Source: Streptomyces sp. NBC_00234 (GTDB taxonomy: Bacteria; Actinomycetota; Actinomycetes; Streptomycetales; Streptomycetaceae). From it: a stretch of 64,000 nucleotides of DNA. Shown here one piece after another: positions 9,686 through 17,810 of this stretch. A program made the translations under genes and the position numbers. The notes below the pieces were generated by a model, which did not search any database, was not told where the DNA came from, and saw only the letters and a program-made list of their open reading frames with translations. Numbering within the stretch: position 1 is the stretch's first letter; every line of letters begins with the position of its first letter. The stretch covers positions 2,728,001 through 2,792,000 of the forward strand of contig NZ_CP108101.1 of NCBI RefSeq assembly GCF_036195325.1. Direction: 5' to 3'.

Positions 9686-10903
9686 TTGACCGACCGGAGG
9701 ATCAGGCTCATCGGACACGCAGACACACTCATCGCCATGGGCGGCGCGTTCCTCGCCGCCGCAGTCCTCGCCCGCGTCGGCGGCCGGATCGGACTGCCGA
9801 CCATCCCCCTGTTCATCCTGGCCGGGATTCTGCTCGGCCCGTACACCCCCGGCATCGTCCTCGTCGCCGACCCGCACGACCTGGAGATGCTCTCCGCACT
9901 CGGTCTGGTGCTGCTGCTCTTCTACCTGGGGCTCGAGTTCCACCTCGACGACCTCAAGGAGGGCGGGCGCAAGATGGCGCTCGCCGGCGGCGCCTATCTC
10001 CTCCTGAACGTCGGCGCCGGCCTCGGCTTCGGCTTCGCCCTGGGCTGGGGCACCTCGGAGGCGCTGGTCCTCGCCGGAGTCCTCGGCATCTCGTCCTCCG
10101 CCATCGTCACCAAGGTCCTCGTCGACCTGGGGCGCATCGGCAATCCGGAGACCAAGCCGATCCTCGGCATCATCGTCGTCGAGGACGTCTTCCTCGCCCT
10201 CTACCTCGCCGCTCTCCAGCCGATCCTGTCCGGCGCCGACAGCCTCGGCGCGGCGGTCCTGGACGGCGGCAAGGCGTTCGGATTCCTGCTGCTGCTCGCC
10301 CTGGTCGCCCGGTTCGGCACCAAGGTGGTCTCGCGGCTGATCAACACCAAGGACGACGAGCTCCTCGTCATCTCCTTCCTCGGTGCCGCGGTGTTCGTCG
10401 CGGGGGTCTCGGAGTGGTTCGGTGTCGCCGACGCGATCGGCGCCTTCATGGTCGGCCTGATGCTCGGGAGCACGACCTCCGGACCGCGCATCCTCAAGCT
10501 GGTCCACCCGCTGCGGGACGCCTTCGGCGCGATCTTCTTCTTCGCCTTCGGTCTCTCGATCGACCCGGGCGACCTGCCGAGCGTGGTGTGGCCGGTGCTG
10601 GCGGCCGTCGCGGTGACCATCGCGATGAACGTGTTCGCGGGGCTGACCGCCGCCAAGGTGTACTCCTTCGGGGCGCAGGCCACGGCGAACATCTCCACGA
10701 CGCTGCTGGCGCGCGGCGAGTTCGCGCTGATCCTCGCCACGATGGCGGCGGGCGCGGGACTGGACGAACGGCTTTCCCCGTTCATCGCCGGATATGTGCT
10801 CGTACTCGCGGTCCTGGCACCGCTGGCCGCCGGGCGTTCGCACGTGCTGGCCCGGATGCTGCCAGGCGGGCGGGACAAGGAGTACGAGGCCCTGCCCGGC
10901 TGA
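9686..10903 (+). CDS. Kef-type (CPA2) cation/proton antiporter
   Basis: The 405-residue membrane protein has about 12 helices and the monovalent cation:proton antiporter-2 signatures LVLLLFYLGLEFHLDDLK, GISSSAIVTKVLVDLG, and IIVVEDVFLALY. There is no C-terminal TrkA-N domain, so it is the short form. It probably exchanges K+ or Na+ for protons at the cell membrane. The start is uncertain. A TTG at 9686 gives the longest reading but lacks a ribosome-binding site. CGGAGG at 9695-9700 would suit a start near 9707-9710, where only CTC or ATC codons occur in frame; ATG at 9737 is a third option that trims helix 1. Confidence 0.88.
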   Translation: MTDRRIRLIGHADTLIAMGGAFLAAAVLARVGGRIGLPTIPLFILAGILLGPYTPGIVLVADPHDLEMLSALGLVLLLFYLGLEFHLDDLKEGGRKMALAGGAYLLLNVGAGLGFGFALGWGTSEALVLAGVLGISSSAIVTKVLVDLGRIGNPETKPILGIIVVEDVFLALYLAALQPILSGADSLGAAVLDGGKAFGFLLLLALVARFGTKVVSRLINTKDDELLVISFLGAAVFVAGVSEWFGVADAIGAFMVGLMLGSTTSGPRILKLVHPLRDAFGAIFFFAFGLSIDPGDLPSVVWPVLAAVAVTIAMNVFAGLTAAKVYSFGAQATANISTTLLARGEFALILATMAAGAGLDERLSPFIAGYVLVLAVLAPLAAGRSHVLARMLPGGRDKEYEALPG

Positions 10904-10935
10904 CGGGTGCGGAGTGCCGGCCGCTGCCGCGGGGT

Positions 10936-12081
10936 TCAGGTGCGGCGGGACAGCAGGAGCAGTGCCCGGTCGTCGTTGACGTCCTTCGCGCATGCCTCGA
11001 TCAGGTGCCAGGCGGCTCCCTCGAAGCCCGTGGCGACATAGCGGTCGGCCTCGCCCGTCAGCCGGTCGATGCCCTCGGCGATGTCCCGGTCCGAGGTCTC
11101 GACGAGGCCGTCGGTGAAGAGCATCAGCACGTCACCGGGCGCGAGGGAGCCCTTCACCGCGTCGAACTGCGCCCCGTCGTAGACGCCGAGCAGGGGCCCC
11201 TCCGCCGCCTTCTCCTCCCAGGTGCCGCTGCCTGCGTGGAGCTGGAGGGCCGGCGGGTGGCCCGCCGAGAGCAGCTCGTAGTCGCCCGACTCCAGGTCCA
11301 GGACCAGGTGGATGGAGGTGGCGAAGCCCTCGTCCCAGTCCTGGCGCAGGAGGTAGCCGTTGGCCGCGGGCAGGAAGCCGTGCGGGGGCAGGGAGCCGAG
11401 GAGGCCGCCGAAGGCGCCGGACAGCAGCAGGGCGCGGGAGCCGGCGTCCATTCCCTTGCCGGAGACATCGGTGAGGACGGCCTCCAGGGTCCGGCCGCCG
11501 TTGGTGCGGGCGGCGACGACGAAGTCACCGGAGAAGGACTGGCCGCCCGCGGGGCGCAGGGCCATCTCCCGGTGCCAGCCCTGCGGCAGTCTCGGCAGGG
11601 CGCTCTGGACGCGGATGCGTTCGCGCAGATCGAAGAGCATCGTGCCGCCGCGGCGCCACGGGACGCCGACTCTGGCCCTGAACTGCGCGAGGACCAGGCC
11701 GAAGAAGCCGCAGGCGGCGACGACCAGGACGGTGCCGGGGGTGACGCGGGCCGGCTCCGCGCCGTACGGGCCGAGCGCGATGGACTCGACGATCAGCGCG
11801 GCGGCGGCGGTCGCGTACAGGCCCAGCAGGCTGGCCGGCCGCAGCAGGAGGCCGCCCGCGACGATGGGAAGGACGAGCGCGGCGGGGGCGCACCACACGG
11901 GGTTCAGGAGTGTGGCGCAGGTGATGGCCGGGATGGTGAGCAGCAGTCCGACGAGGGCGATCCAGTCGGAGCCGTCGCCGCGGAAGTAGTCCACACCGGA
12001 TTTGCGCAGGGCGATGCGGGCCCGGTGGGCGGATCTTCGCCACCGGGCCGCGTAAGAGTCGGGTCCTCCGCGACGTGCCAT
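10936..12081 (-). CDS. SpoIIE-type PP2C serine/threonine phosphatase, membrane anchored
   Basis: The 381-residue protein has an N-terminal region of about four hydrophobic helices (roughly residues 40-135) and a C-terminal PP2C/RsbU-like domain (about 170-380). Metal-site motifs are FSGDFVVA, TLEAVLTDVSGKGMDA, LLSAGHPPALQL and LMLFTDGLVETSD. Streptomyces has many such phosphatases, usually acting on anti-anti-sigma factors. No partner anti-sigma gene is adjacent. ATG 12081 is preferred: TAGGGT lies 7 nt upstream with TGCACC 17 nt before that, suggesting a leaderless transcript. Confidence 0.88.
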   Translation of the reverse strand: MARRGGPDSYAARWRRSAHRARIALRKSGVDYFRGDGSDWIALVGLLLTIPAITCATLLNPVWCAPAALVLPIVAGGLLLRPASLLGLYATAAAALIVESIALGPYGAEPARVTPGTVLVVAACGFFGLVLAQFRARVGVPWRRGGTMLFDLRERIRVQSALPRLPQGWHREMALRPAGGQSFSGDFVVAARTNGGRTLEAVLTDVSGKGMDAGSRALLLSGAFGGLLGSLPPHGFLPAANGYLLRQDWDEGFATSIHLVLDLESGDYELLSAGHPPALQLHAGSGTWEEKAAEGPLLGVYDGAQFDAVKGSLAPGDVLMLFTDGLVETSDRDIAEGIDRLTGEADRYVATGFEGAAWHLIEACAKDVNDDRALLLLSRRT

Positions 12082-12186
12082 TGCGGGGACCCTATCCACC
12101 CGGACGGCTTCGGTGCAGGGGGACCCCTGTGACAATGTGTTCGAAATCGGGTCGCCCGTCCGGCGTACCCCTGGTAGGGATGGCCC

Positions 12187-13419
12187 ATGACGACACAACT
12201 TCGCGTGCTGCGGCCTTCCGAATGGGACACCTGGTTCGCGAGTCTGGAGCGGGCCTTCGGGGCGGTGCCGACATCGCCGGAGGCCCGTGAGCTCTGGGCC
12301 GCGCTGACCGAGCACGAGCGGTCCCTCGGGATCTGGGACGGCCCGGAGTGCGTGGGTACGGCCGGGGCGTTCAGCTTCCGGTTGACCGTTCCGGGCGGAG
12401 CGGTCGTGCCGGCCGCCGGGGTGACGATGGTGACCGTGGCCGCGACCCACAGGAGGCGTGGGCTGCTGACCTCGATGATGCGGCGCCAGCTCGACGATGT
12501 GCGGGCCCTTGGTGAGCCGCTGGCCGTTCTGACGGCTTCGGAGCCCGCGATCTACGGGCGCTTCGGCTATGGGGTGGCCAGCCGGGAGATGGGTCTGGAG
12601 ATCGACACCGCTCGGGTGCGACTCCAGATGCCTGCCGGGTCCGGCGAGGTCCGGATTCGGTTCGCGAACCCGGTGGAGGCCCTCGACGCCTGCGAGGCGG
12701 TGTACGGGCGGTTGGCCGCGGGCCGGCCGGGGACGCCGGTGCGCAGGCCGGGGTGGGAACCGAACGCGGTGCTCGATCCCGAGCAGGGCCGGCAGGGCGG
12801 CTCTCCGTTGCAGTGCGTGCTGGCGGAGCGGGACGGGGAGATCGTCGGGTACGCGACGTTCCACATCAGGCCCGCGTGGGACCGGTCCGGGCCCAAGGGG
12901 ACGATCGCGGTACGGGATCTGGGGGCGCTGGACCCCGCCTCGTACGCGGCCTTGTGGCAGTTCCTGTTCGACATCGACCTGACGTCCACCGTCACGTGCG
13001 CCAACCGGCCGGCGGACGACGCGCTGCTGCACCTCGTATCGGACGTACGGCGCTGCGGTGTCACGCTGCGGGACGGGCTGTACGTACGCCTGGTGGATGT
13101 GGGTGCGGCCCTGGAGGCGCGTACGTACCGGACTCCGGTGGACGTGGTGCTGGAGGTGGAGGACGCCTTCTGCCCGTGGAACGCGGGGCGTTGGCGGCTC
13201 CGTGCCGACTCGAAGGGCGGCGCGAGCTGTCGGCGGACCGAGGACGAGGCGGATCTGGCGCTTTCGGTACGGGAATTGGGGTCCGCGTACCTGGGGGGTG
13301 TCTCGCTCGTCGCGCTGGCGGCGGCGGGGCGGGTGCGGGAGCTTCGGGCGGGGGCGGTGGGTGAGGCGGCGTCGGCGTTCTCGTGGGATGTCGAGCCGTG
13401 GTTGCCGCACGGGTTCTAG
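12187..13419 (+). CDS. Eis-like GNAT N-acetyltransferase
   Basis: The 410-residue protein has the Eis arrangement: an N-terminal GNAT domain with acetyl-CoA motif VTVAATHRRRGLLTSMM (about 83-98), a second GNAT-like domain, and a C-terminal sterol-carrier-like domain ending in a free Phe carboxylate (VEPWLPHGF). Eis proteins acetylate multiple amines of aminoglycosides or lysines, using the C-terminal carboxylate in catalysis. The actual substrate here is unknown. ATG 12187 follows TAGGGA by 6 nt with no ribosome-binding site, so a leaderless start is plausible. It is divergent from the SpoIIE-type phosphatase gene. Confidence 0.88.
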   Translation: MTTQLRVLRPSEWDTWFASLERAFGAVPTSPEARELWAALTEHERSLGIWDGPECVGTAGAFSFRLTVPGGAVVPAAGVTMVTVAATHRRRGLLTSMMRRQLDDVRALGEPLAVLTASEPAIYGRFGYGVASREMGLEIDTARVRLQMPAGSGEVRIRFANPVEALDACEAVYGRLAAGRPGTPVRRPGWEPNAVLDPEQGRQGGSPLQCVLAERDGEIVGYATFHIRPAWDRSGPKGTIAVRDLGALDPASYAALWQFLFDIDLTSTVTCANRPADDALLHLVSDVRRCGVTLRDGLYVRLVDVGAALEARTYRTPVDVVLEVEDAFCPWNAGRWRLRADSKGGASCRRTEDEADLALSVRELGSAYLGGVSLVALAAAGRVRELRAGAVGEAASAFSWDVEPWLPHGF

Positions 13420-13443
13420 GGTCCGAACGAGAAGCCCTGGTCG

Positions 13444-14253
13444 TCAGCGGGGCTGGCAGGTGGGGCACCAGAAGAGGTTGCGGGCCGCCAGGTCCGCCGT
13501 GCGGATCTCCGTCGCGCAGATGTGGCACGGCTGGTGCGTACGCCGGTAGACGTAGACCTCGCCGCCGTGGTCGTCGACCCGCGGGGGACGGCCCATGGCC
13601 TCGGGCAGGTGCTCGGGGCGGACCGTGTCGATGCGGTTGTTGCGGACGCCTTCGCGCATCAGCATCCGGAGATCGGCCCAGATCGCGTCCCACTCGGTGC
13701 GCGTGAGGTCCTTGCCGGTGCGGTACGGGTCGATGCCGTGCCGGAACAGGACCTCGGCCCGGTAGACGTTGCCGACGCCCGCGACGACCTTCTGGTCCAT
13801 CAGGAGCGCCGCGACCGTGACCCGGCTGCGGGAGATCCGCTGCCAGGCCCGTTCGCCGTCCTCGTCCGTCCGCAGCGGGTCCGGGCCGAGGCGGTCGTGT
13901 ATCGCGCGCTTCTCGGCTTCGGTGATCAGGGCGCAGGTGGTCGGGCCGCGCAGATCCGCGTGGTGGCCCGTGTTCACCAGGCGCAGCCGGACCGTGTCGG
14001 TGGGCGGCGGTGCCGGTGTCGTACCGAAACCGAGCTTGCCGAAGAGGCCGAGGTGGATGTGGACCCAGCCGAGGTCGCCGAAGCCGAGGAAGAGGTGCTT
14101 GCCGTGGGCGTCCACACCCGTGAAGGTGCGGCCGTCGAGCAGGGCGGCGCTGCCGGAGAACTTGCCCTGCGGGCTGCTGACCCGTACCGGGGCGCCCGCG
14201 AAGCGCTCGCGGTGGTCCGCGGCGAGGCGGTGAATCGTGTGTCCCTCGGGCAC
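13444..14253 (-). CDS. nei: Fpg/Nei family DNA glycosylase-lyase (endonuclease VIII-like)
   Basis: The 269-residue base-excision repair enzyme starts MPEGHTIHR, giving Pro2 (Schiff-base nucleophile after Met removal) and Glu3. It has the helix-two-turn-helix segment KVVAGVGNVYRAEVLF and a C-terminal zinc finger (CHIC ... CPTC). MPEG rather than MPEL favours Nei over Fpg. Fpg/Nei family enzymes remove oxidised bases; Nei members mainly act on pyrimidines. It follows rpiB on the same strand after a likely terminator hairpin. The family is certain; the Nei subtype is probable. Confidence 0.93.
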   Translation of the reverse strand: MPEGHTIHRLAADHRERFAGAPVRVSSPQGKFSGSAALLDGRTFTGVDAHGKHLFLGFGDLGWVHIHLGLFGKLGFGTTPAPPPTDTVRLRLVNTGHHADLRGPTTCALITEAEKRAIHDRLGPDPLRTDEDGERAWQRISRSRVTVAALLMDQKVVAGVGNVYRAEVLFRHGIDPYRTGKDLTRTEWDAIWADLRMLMREGVRNNRIDTVRPEHLPEAMGRPPRVDDHGGEVYVYRRTHQPCHICATEIRTADLAARNLFWCPTCQPR

Positions 14254-14310
14254 GACGGCTCCCGTACGAGTGCGGAGTGTGCGGAACGGTCCGGGTGAAG
14301 CGGTGACATG

Positions 14311-14344
14311 ACCGTGCCGCCGGGGCGGAGCCCGGCGGCACGGT
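14311..14344 (-). terminator. Terminator of rpiB
   Basis: A perfect 14-bp stem (ACCGTGCCGCCGGG / CCCGGCGGCACGGT) with a 6-nt loop starts 20 nt after the rpiB stop and before nei. There is no T-tract. Confidence 0.6.
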
Positions 14345-14363
14345 GGGGCGGGTGCGGGCTTGC

Positions 14364-14852
14364 TCAGCCCTGCTGCGGGTGGTGCGCCGGGATCGGGGGG
14401 AGTTCGCCGGTCGTCTCGTACGCCGAGAGCATCTCGATGCGGCGGGTGTGACGCTCCTCACCCGAGTAAGGGGTGTTGAGGAAGATCTCGACGAACTTGG
14501 TGGACTCCTCCACCGAGTGCATCCGGCCGCCGATGGCCACCACGTTGGCGTCGTTGTGCTCGCGGCCGAGGGCGGCGGTCTGCTCGCTCCAGGCGAGCGC
14601 GGCGCGGACGCCCTTGACCTTGTTCGCGGCGATCTGCTCGCCGTTGCCGGAACCGCCGATGACGATGCCCAGGCCGTCCGGGTCCGCTGCCGCCTTCTCC
14701 GCGGCGCGGAGGCAGAACGGCGGGTAGTCGTCCTGGGCGTCATAGATGTGGGGACCACAGTCGACGGCCTCGTGGCCATGGGCCGTCAGCCACTCGACGA
14801 GGTGGTTCTTGAGTTCGTAGCCGGCATGGTCGGAGCCGAGGTACACGCGCAT
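14364..14852 (-). CDS. rpiB: Ribose-5-phosphate isomerase B (RpiB/LacA family)
   Basis: The 162-residue cytosolic sugar-phosphate isomerase interconverts ribose-5-P and ribulose-5-P in the pentose phosphate pathway. Recognised blocks are MRVYLGSDHAGYELK, the phosphate-binding GIVIGGSGNGEQIAANKVKG (Gly-Ser-Gly-Asn instead of Gly-Thr-Gly-Ile, the actinobacterial variant) and REHNDANVVAIGGRM. The usual RpiB active-site cysteine is replaced within this SGNG context, as is known for mycobacterial RpiB. Length is normal. Confidence 0.94.
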   Translation of the reverse strand: MRVYLGSDHAGYELKNHLVEWLTAHGHEAVDCGPHIYDAQDDYPPFCLRAAEKAAADPDGLGIVIGGSGNGEQIAANKVKGVRAALAWSEQTAALGREHNDANVVAIGGRMHSVEESTKFVEIFLNTPYSGEERHTRRIEMLSAYETTGELPPIPAHHPQQG

Positions 14853-15089
14853 GTTCCGAGTGTGGCACGAACATCAGGGGGTAACCGTCAGCGGGGTCGG
14901 GGCGCCCGGGCCCGTTCCCGGACGGTGTGCGCAACACCACATGGGCAACGATCCGGTGAACGAAATGGAAGAGGGGGTTCCTATTCCGGTACCTCCCGGG
15001 CTTGAATGCGTGACTTGCCGCCGCATCACCCCCACACCCCCACCGCGGCAACGCCCACGAGGCGATCAGAAAACGTAAGGACTCGATCC

Positions 15090-16556
15090 ATGACGTCGCA
15101 GACGACTCTGGTGCAGCCGGGCGACCAGCCCGGAACGCCGGAAAGCCCCGGTTCGCCGGACGGACTTCAGGCCGGACTCAAGAACCGTCATCTCTCGATG
15201 ATCGCGATCGGAGGTGTCATCGGCGCCGGCCTCTTCGTGGGTTCGAGCGCCGGTATCGCCGCCGCCGGCCCGGCCATCCTCCTGTCGTACGCCCTGGTCG
15301 GCCTGATGGTCGTGTTCGTCATGCGGATGCTGGGCGAGATGGCCGTCGCCCGCCCGAGCTCCGGCTCCTTCTCCGCCTATGCCGACCGGGCCCTGGGCCG
15401 CTGGGCCGGCTTCTCGATCGGCTGGCTGTACTGGTTCTTCTGGGTCGTGGTGCTCGCCGTCGAGGCGACCGCCGGCGCGAAGATCCTCGAAGGCTGGATC
15501 CCCGGCGTACCGCAGTGGGCCTGGGCGCTCATCGTGATGGTGGTGCTGACGGCCACGAACCTGGTCTCGGTCGGCTCGTACGGCGAGTTCGAGTTCTGGT
15601 TCGCCGGGATCAAGGTCGTCGCGATCGGCGCCTTCGTCGTCGTCGGCTTCCTCGCCGTCTTCGGCTTCCTGCCGGGTTCGGACAACCCGGGGTCGGGAAT
15701 CTCCCATCTCACCGACAGCGGCGGGTTCTTCCCCGAAGGGCCGGGGGCCATCCTCACCGGTGTGCTGATGGTCGTCTTCTCCTTCATGGGCAGCGAGATC
15801 GTGACCCTGGCGGCTGGTGAGTCCGAGGACCCGCAGCGCGCCGTCTCGAAGGCCACCAACAGCGTCATCTGGCGTATCGCCATCTTCTACCTCGGTTCGA
15901 TCTTCGTCGTCCTGACGCTGCTGCCGTGGAACGACCCGTCGATCGTCGAGGAGGGCTCGTACGTCGCGGCGCTCAACTCCATCGGCATCCCGCACGCCGG
16001 CCAGGTCATGGACGTCATCGTGCTGACCGCGGTGCTGTCCTGCCTCAACTCGGGCCTCTACACGGCCTCGCGGATGGGCTTCTCGCTCGGACAGCGCGGC
16101 GACGCGCCGAAGTCGTTCGCCCGGGTGAACAAGCGCGGTGTGCCCACGGCGGCCATCCTGTCCTCCGTGGTCTTCGGCTTCGTGGCCGTCTTCTTCAACT
16201 ACCAGTGGCCCGACACCGTCTTCGCGTTCCTGCTGAACTCCTCCGGTGCGGTCGCCCTGTTCGTCTGGCTCGTCATCTGCTTCACCCAGCTGCGGATGCG
16301 CGGCATCATCCTGCGCGAGTCGCCGGAGAAGCTGATCGTACGGATGTGGCTCTTCCCGTACCTGACCTGGGCGACGATCGCGATGATCTCGTTCGTGCTG
16401 GTCTACATGCTGACCGACGACGCCGGGCGCGAGCAGGTCGTGCTCTCGCTCCTGGTGGCGGCGCTGGTGGTGGCCATCTCGCTGGTACGCGAGTTCCGCG
16501 GCCGGAAGCCGGGTGCGGGCCAGGGTGTCGAGAACACCGTGGACTCCGTCAAGTAG
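15090..16556 (+). CDS. APC-family amino acid permease (GabP/AnsP-like), copy 1
   Basis: The 488-residue permease has 12 predicted helices. The opening GLKNRHLSMIAIGGVIGAGL is diagnostic of the amino acid transporter family of GabP, AnsP, CycA and ProY. MRMLGEMAVARPSSGSFS and GEFEFWFAGIKVVAI are further family blocks. ATG 15090 is chosen because AAGGAC precedes it and the frame upstream is not conserved. The C-terminal tail is hydrophilic. Two close paralogs follow at 17811 and 19346. The specific substrate cannot be read; gamma-aminobutyrate, asparagine and serine/alanine are family options. Confidence 0.92.
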   Translation: MTSQTTLVQPGDQPGTPESPGSPDGLQAGLKNRHLSMIAIGGVIGAGLFVGSSAGIAAAGPAILLSYALVGLMVVFVMRMLGEMAVARPSSGSFSAYADRALGRWAGFSIGWLYWFFWVVVLAVEATAGAKILEGWIPGVPQWAWALIVMVVLTATNLVSVGSYGEFEFWFAGIKVVAIGAFVVVGFLAVFGFLPGSDNPGSGISHLTDSGGFFPEGPGAILTGVLMVVFSFMGSEIVTLAAGESEDPQRAVSKATNSVIWRIAIFYLGSIFVVLTLLPWNDPSIVEEGSYVAALNSIGIPHAGQVMDVIVLTAVLSCLNSGLYTASRMGFSLGQRGDAPKSFARVNKRGVPTAAILSSVVFGFVAVFFNYQWPDTVFAFLLNSSGAVALFVWLVICFTQLRMRGIILRESPEKLIVRMWLFPYLTWATIAMISFVLVYMLTDDAGREQVVLSLLVAALVVAISLVREFRGRKPGAGQGVENTVDSVK

Positions 16557-16595
16557 CGGTCGGTTGCCCGGCGGACGACATGCCGGGCACACCCG

Positions 16596-16642
16596 AAAGG
16601 CTCTCCCTTCGCACGCCACGAGCGAGCGAACGGAGAGCCTTT
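16596..16642 (+). terminator. Terminator of permease copy 1
   Basis: An 11-bp stem (AAAGGCTCTCC / GGAGAGCCTTT) carries an inner TTCGC / GCGAA stem. It lies 40 nt after the permease stop and ends in TTT. Confidence 0.7.
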
Positions 16643-16756
16643 CCGTGTGTGGTGCCCTCTTGCGCCCCGGCGGCCACGGAGGCGCGGCGGAGACGGCCGG
16701 TACGGCTCGTGCCCGCTCCAGGAGATACCCGTACGTCGGACAGCCCCCGTCGTTCA

Positions 16757-16844
16757 CGGCGTACGGGCCCGACGGCGACGGCGTACGGGACCGATGGCGA
16801 CGGCGTACGGGCCCGATGGCGACGGTGCGCGTGCCCGATCTCGA
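16757..16844. repeat. 22-bp tandem repeat, three good copies plus one degenerate
   Basis: Units start at 16757, 16779 and 16801 with the form CGGCGTACGGGCCCGATGGC-GA, differing at one or two positions. A fourth unit at 16823-16844 is degraded (CGGTGCGCGTGCCCGATCTC-GA). The period is not a multiple of three and the region lies between genes, so it is non-coding. Confidence 0.8.
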
Positions 16845-16885
16845 CCGTGCGCCTGTACGACGGCTTCCGAGGGCCGCGGACATGC

Positions 16886-16930
16886 GAGAGGCCCGCCGGT
16901 CTGTGTCGCGTGGCGACCCGGCGAGCCTCT
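16886..16930 (-). terminator. Probable terminator of bioY
   Basis: The interrupted stem GAGGC-C-CGCCGG / CCGGCG-A-GCCTC with an 18-nt loop lies about 20 nt beyond the bioY stop codon. Confidence 0.5.
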
Positions 16931-16950
16931 TCGGGGTGGGGCGTACGGCG

Positions 16951-17544
16951 TCAGCCGCGACGCCCGATGAGCTTCCAGGACGCGGGCAGGGCGCCCATGG
17001 CCAGGGCCGCCTTCAAGGCGTCACCGATCAGGAAGGGCGTCAGGCCGAGCGCGACGGCCGAGCTCATCGACATCCCGGTGGAGAGCGCCAGGTACGGCAC
17101 GCCGACCGCGTAGATGATGACGGAGCCGACCACCATCGTGCCCGCGGTGCGCAGCACGGAACGGTCGCCGCCGCGGCGGGCCAGGCCGCCGACCACGGTG
17201 GCGGCGAGCAGCATGCCCAGCACGTAGCCGAACGAGGCGCCGCCCGCTCCGGAGGTGCCGCCGGCGAACCACGGCATGCCGGCCATGCCGATCACCGCGT
17301 ACACCGCGAGGGAGAGGAAGCCGCGGCGGGCGCCCAGCGCCGTGCCGACGAGAAGCGCGGCGAAGGTCTGGCCGGTGACGGGGACCGGGGAGCCGGGGAC
17401 CGGGACGGCGATCTGGGCCGCGATGCCGGTGAGGGCGGCGCCGCCCATGACCAGGGCCGTGTCGACGGCGTAGCGGTGCCGGGCCGCGGGCAGCAGGTCG
17501 GCGAGGACCGCTCCGGAGCGGATGGGGGCGGCGGCAAGACTCAT
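16951..17544 (-). CDS. bioY: BioY-family biotin transporter substrate-binding component
   Basis: The 197-residue protein has about six hydrophobic helices and the BioY blocks VPVPGSPVPVTGQTFAALLV, GARRGFLSLAVYAVIGMAGM and GYVLGMLLAA. BioY is the S-component of an ECF transporter for biotin. No bioM/bioN genes (ATPase and T-component) are adjacent, so it may act alone or with shared ECF modules elsewhere. A palindrome CGTTA-N10-TAACG lies 53-72 nt upstream of the start and could bind a biotin regulator. The gene sits on the opposite strand between two permease paralogs. Confidence 0.9.
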   Translation of the reverse strand: MSLAAAPIRSGAVLADLLPAARHRYAVDTALVMGGAALTGIAAQIAVPVPGSPVPVTGQTFAALLVGTALGARRGFLSLAVYAVIGMAGMPWFAGGTSGAGGASFGYVLGMLLAATVVGGLARRGGDRSVLRTAGTMVVGSVIIYAVGVPYLALSTGMSMSSAVALGLTPFLIGDALKAALAMGALPASWKLIGRRG

Positions 17545-17596
17545 CGGAACTCCGCAGGTGAGGGCATCAGGACAGGTGGGGACAGACTGAGGCTGA

Positions 17597-17616
17597 CGTT
17601 AGCCGACGGGTTAACG
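17597..17616 (-). promoter_or_regulatory. Candidate operator upstream of bioY
   Basis: The perfect inverted repeat CGTTA-N10-TAACG contains GTTAAC on one side. Position and symmetry fit an operator. I do not know which regulator binds it. Confidence 0.4.
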
Positions 17617-17810
17617 CTCGATCACCATCAGCCGCCCACAAAGCGGTGGTTGGGGAATTGGTGGGGTTCGGACAAAGAGCGGAACGCAATCACGTCCTGG
17701 CGTGATGCTCGTCACTGAGGTGAACGGGGGGCTGGGCCTTTTGCCGGGGCCGGTCTCGGGGCGTGAGACTGTAGGTTCCCCATAAATGATCCGAGAGTGA
17801 CCCGCACCCC

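Noticed and set aside
10936..13410. An 824-codon minus-strand frame spanning the SpoIIE-type and Eis-like genes
   Set aside because: Only the part below 12081 matches the phosphatase; the upstream part is low-complexity antisense of the Eis-like gene.
13061..14779. A 572-codon minus-strand frame over nei and rpiB
   Set aside because: It is out of frame with both recognised proteins and is Arg/Pro-rich without motifs.
16757..16844. CRISPR-like array
   Set aside because: The 22-bp units are directly adjacent with no spacers and no cas genes are present.
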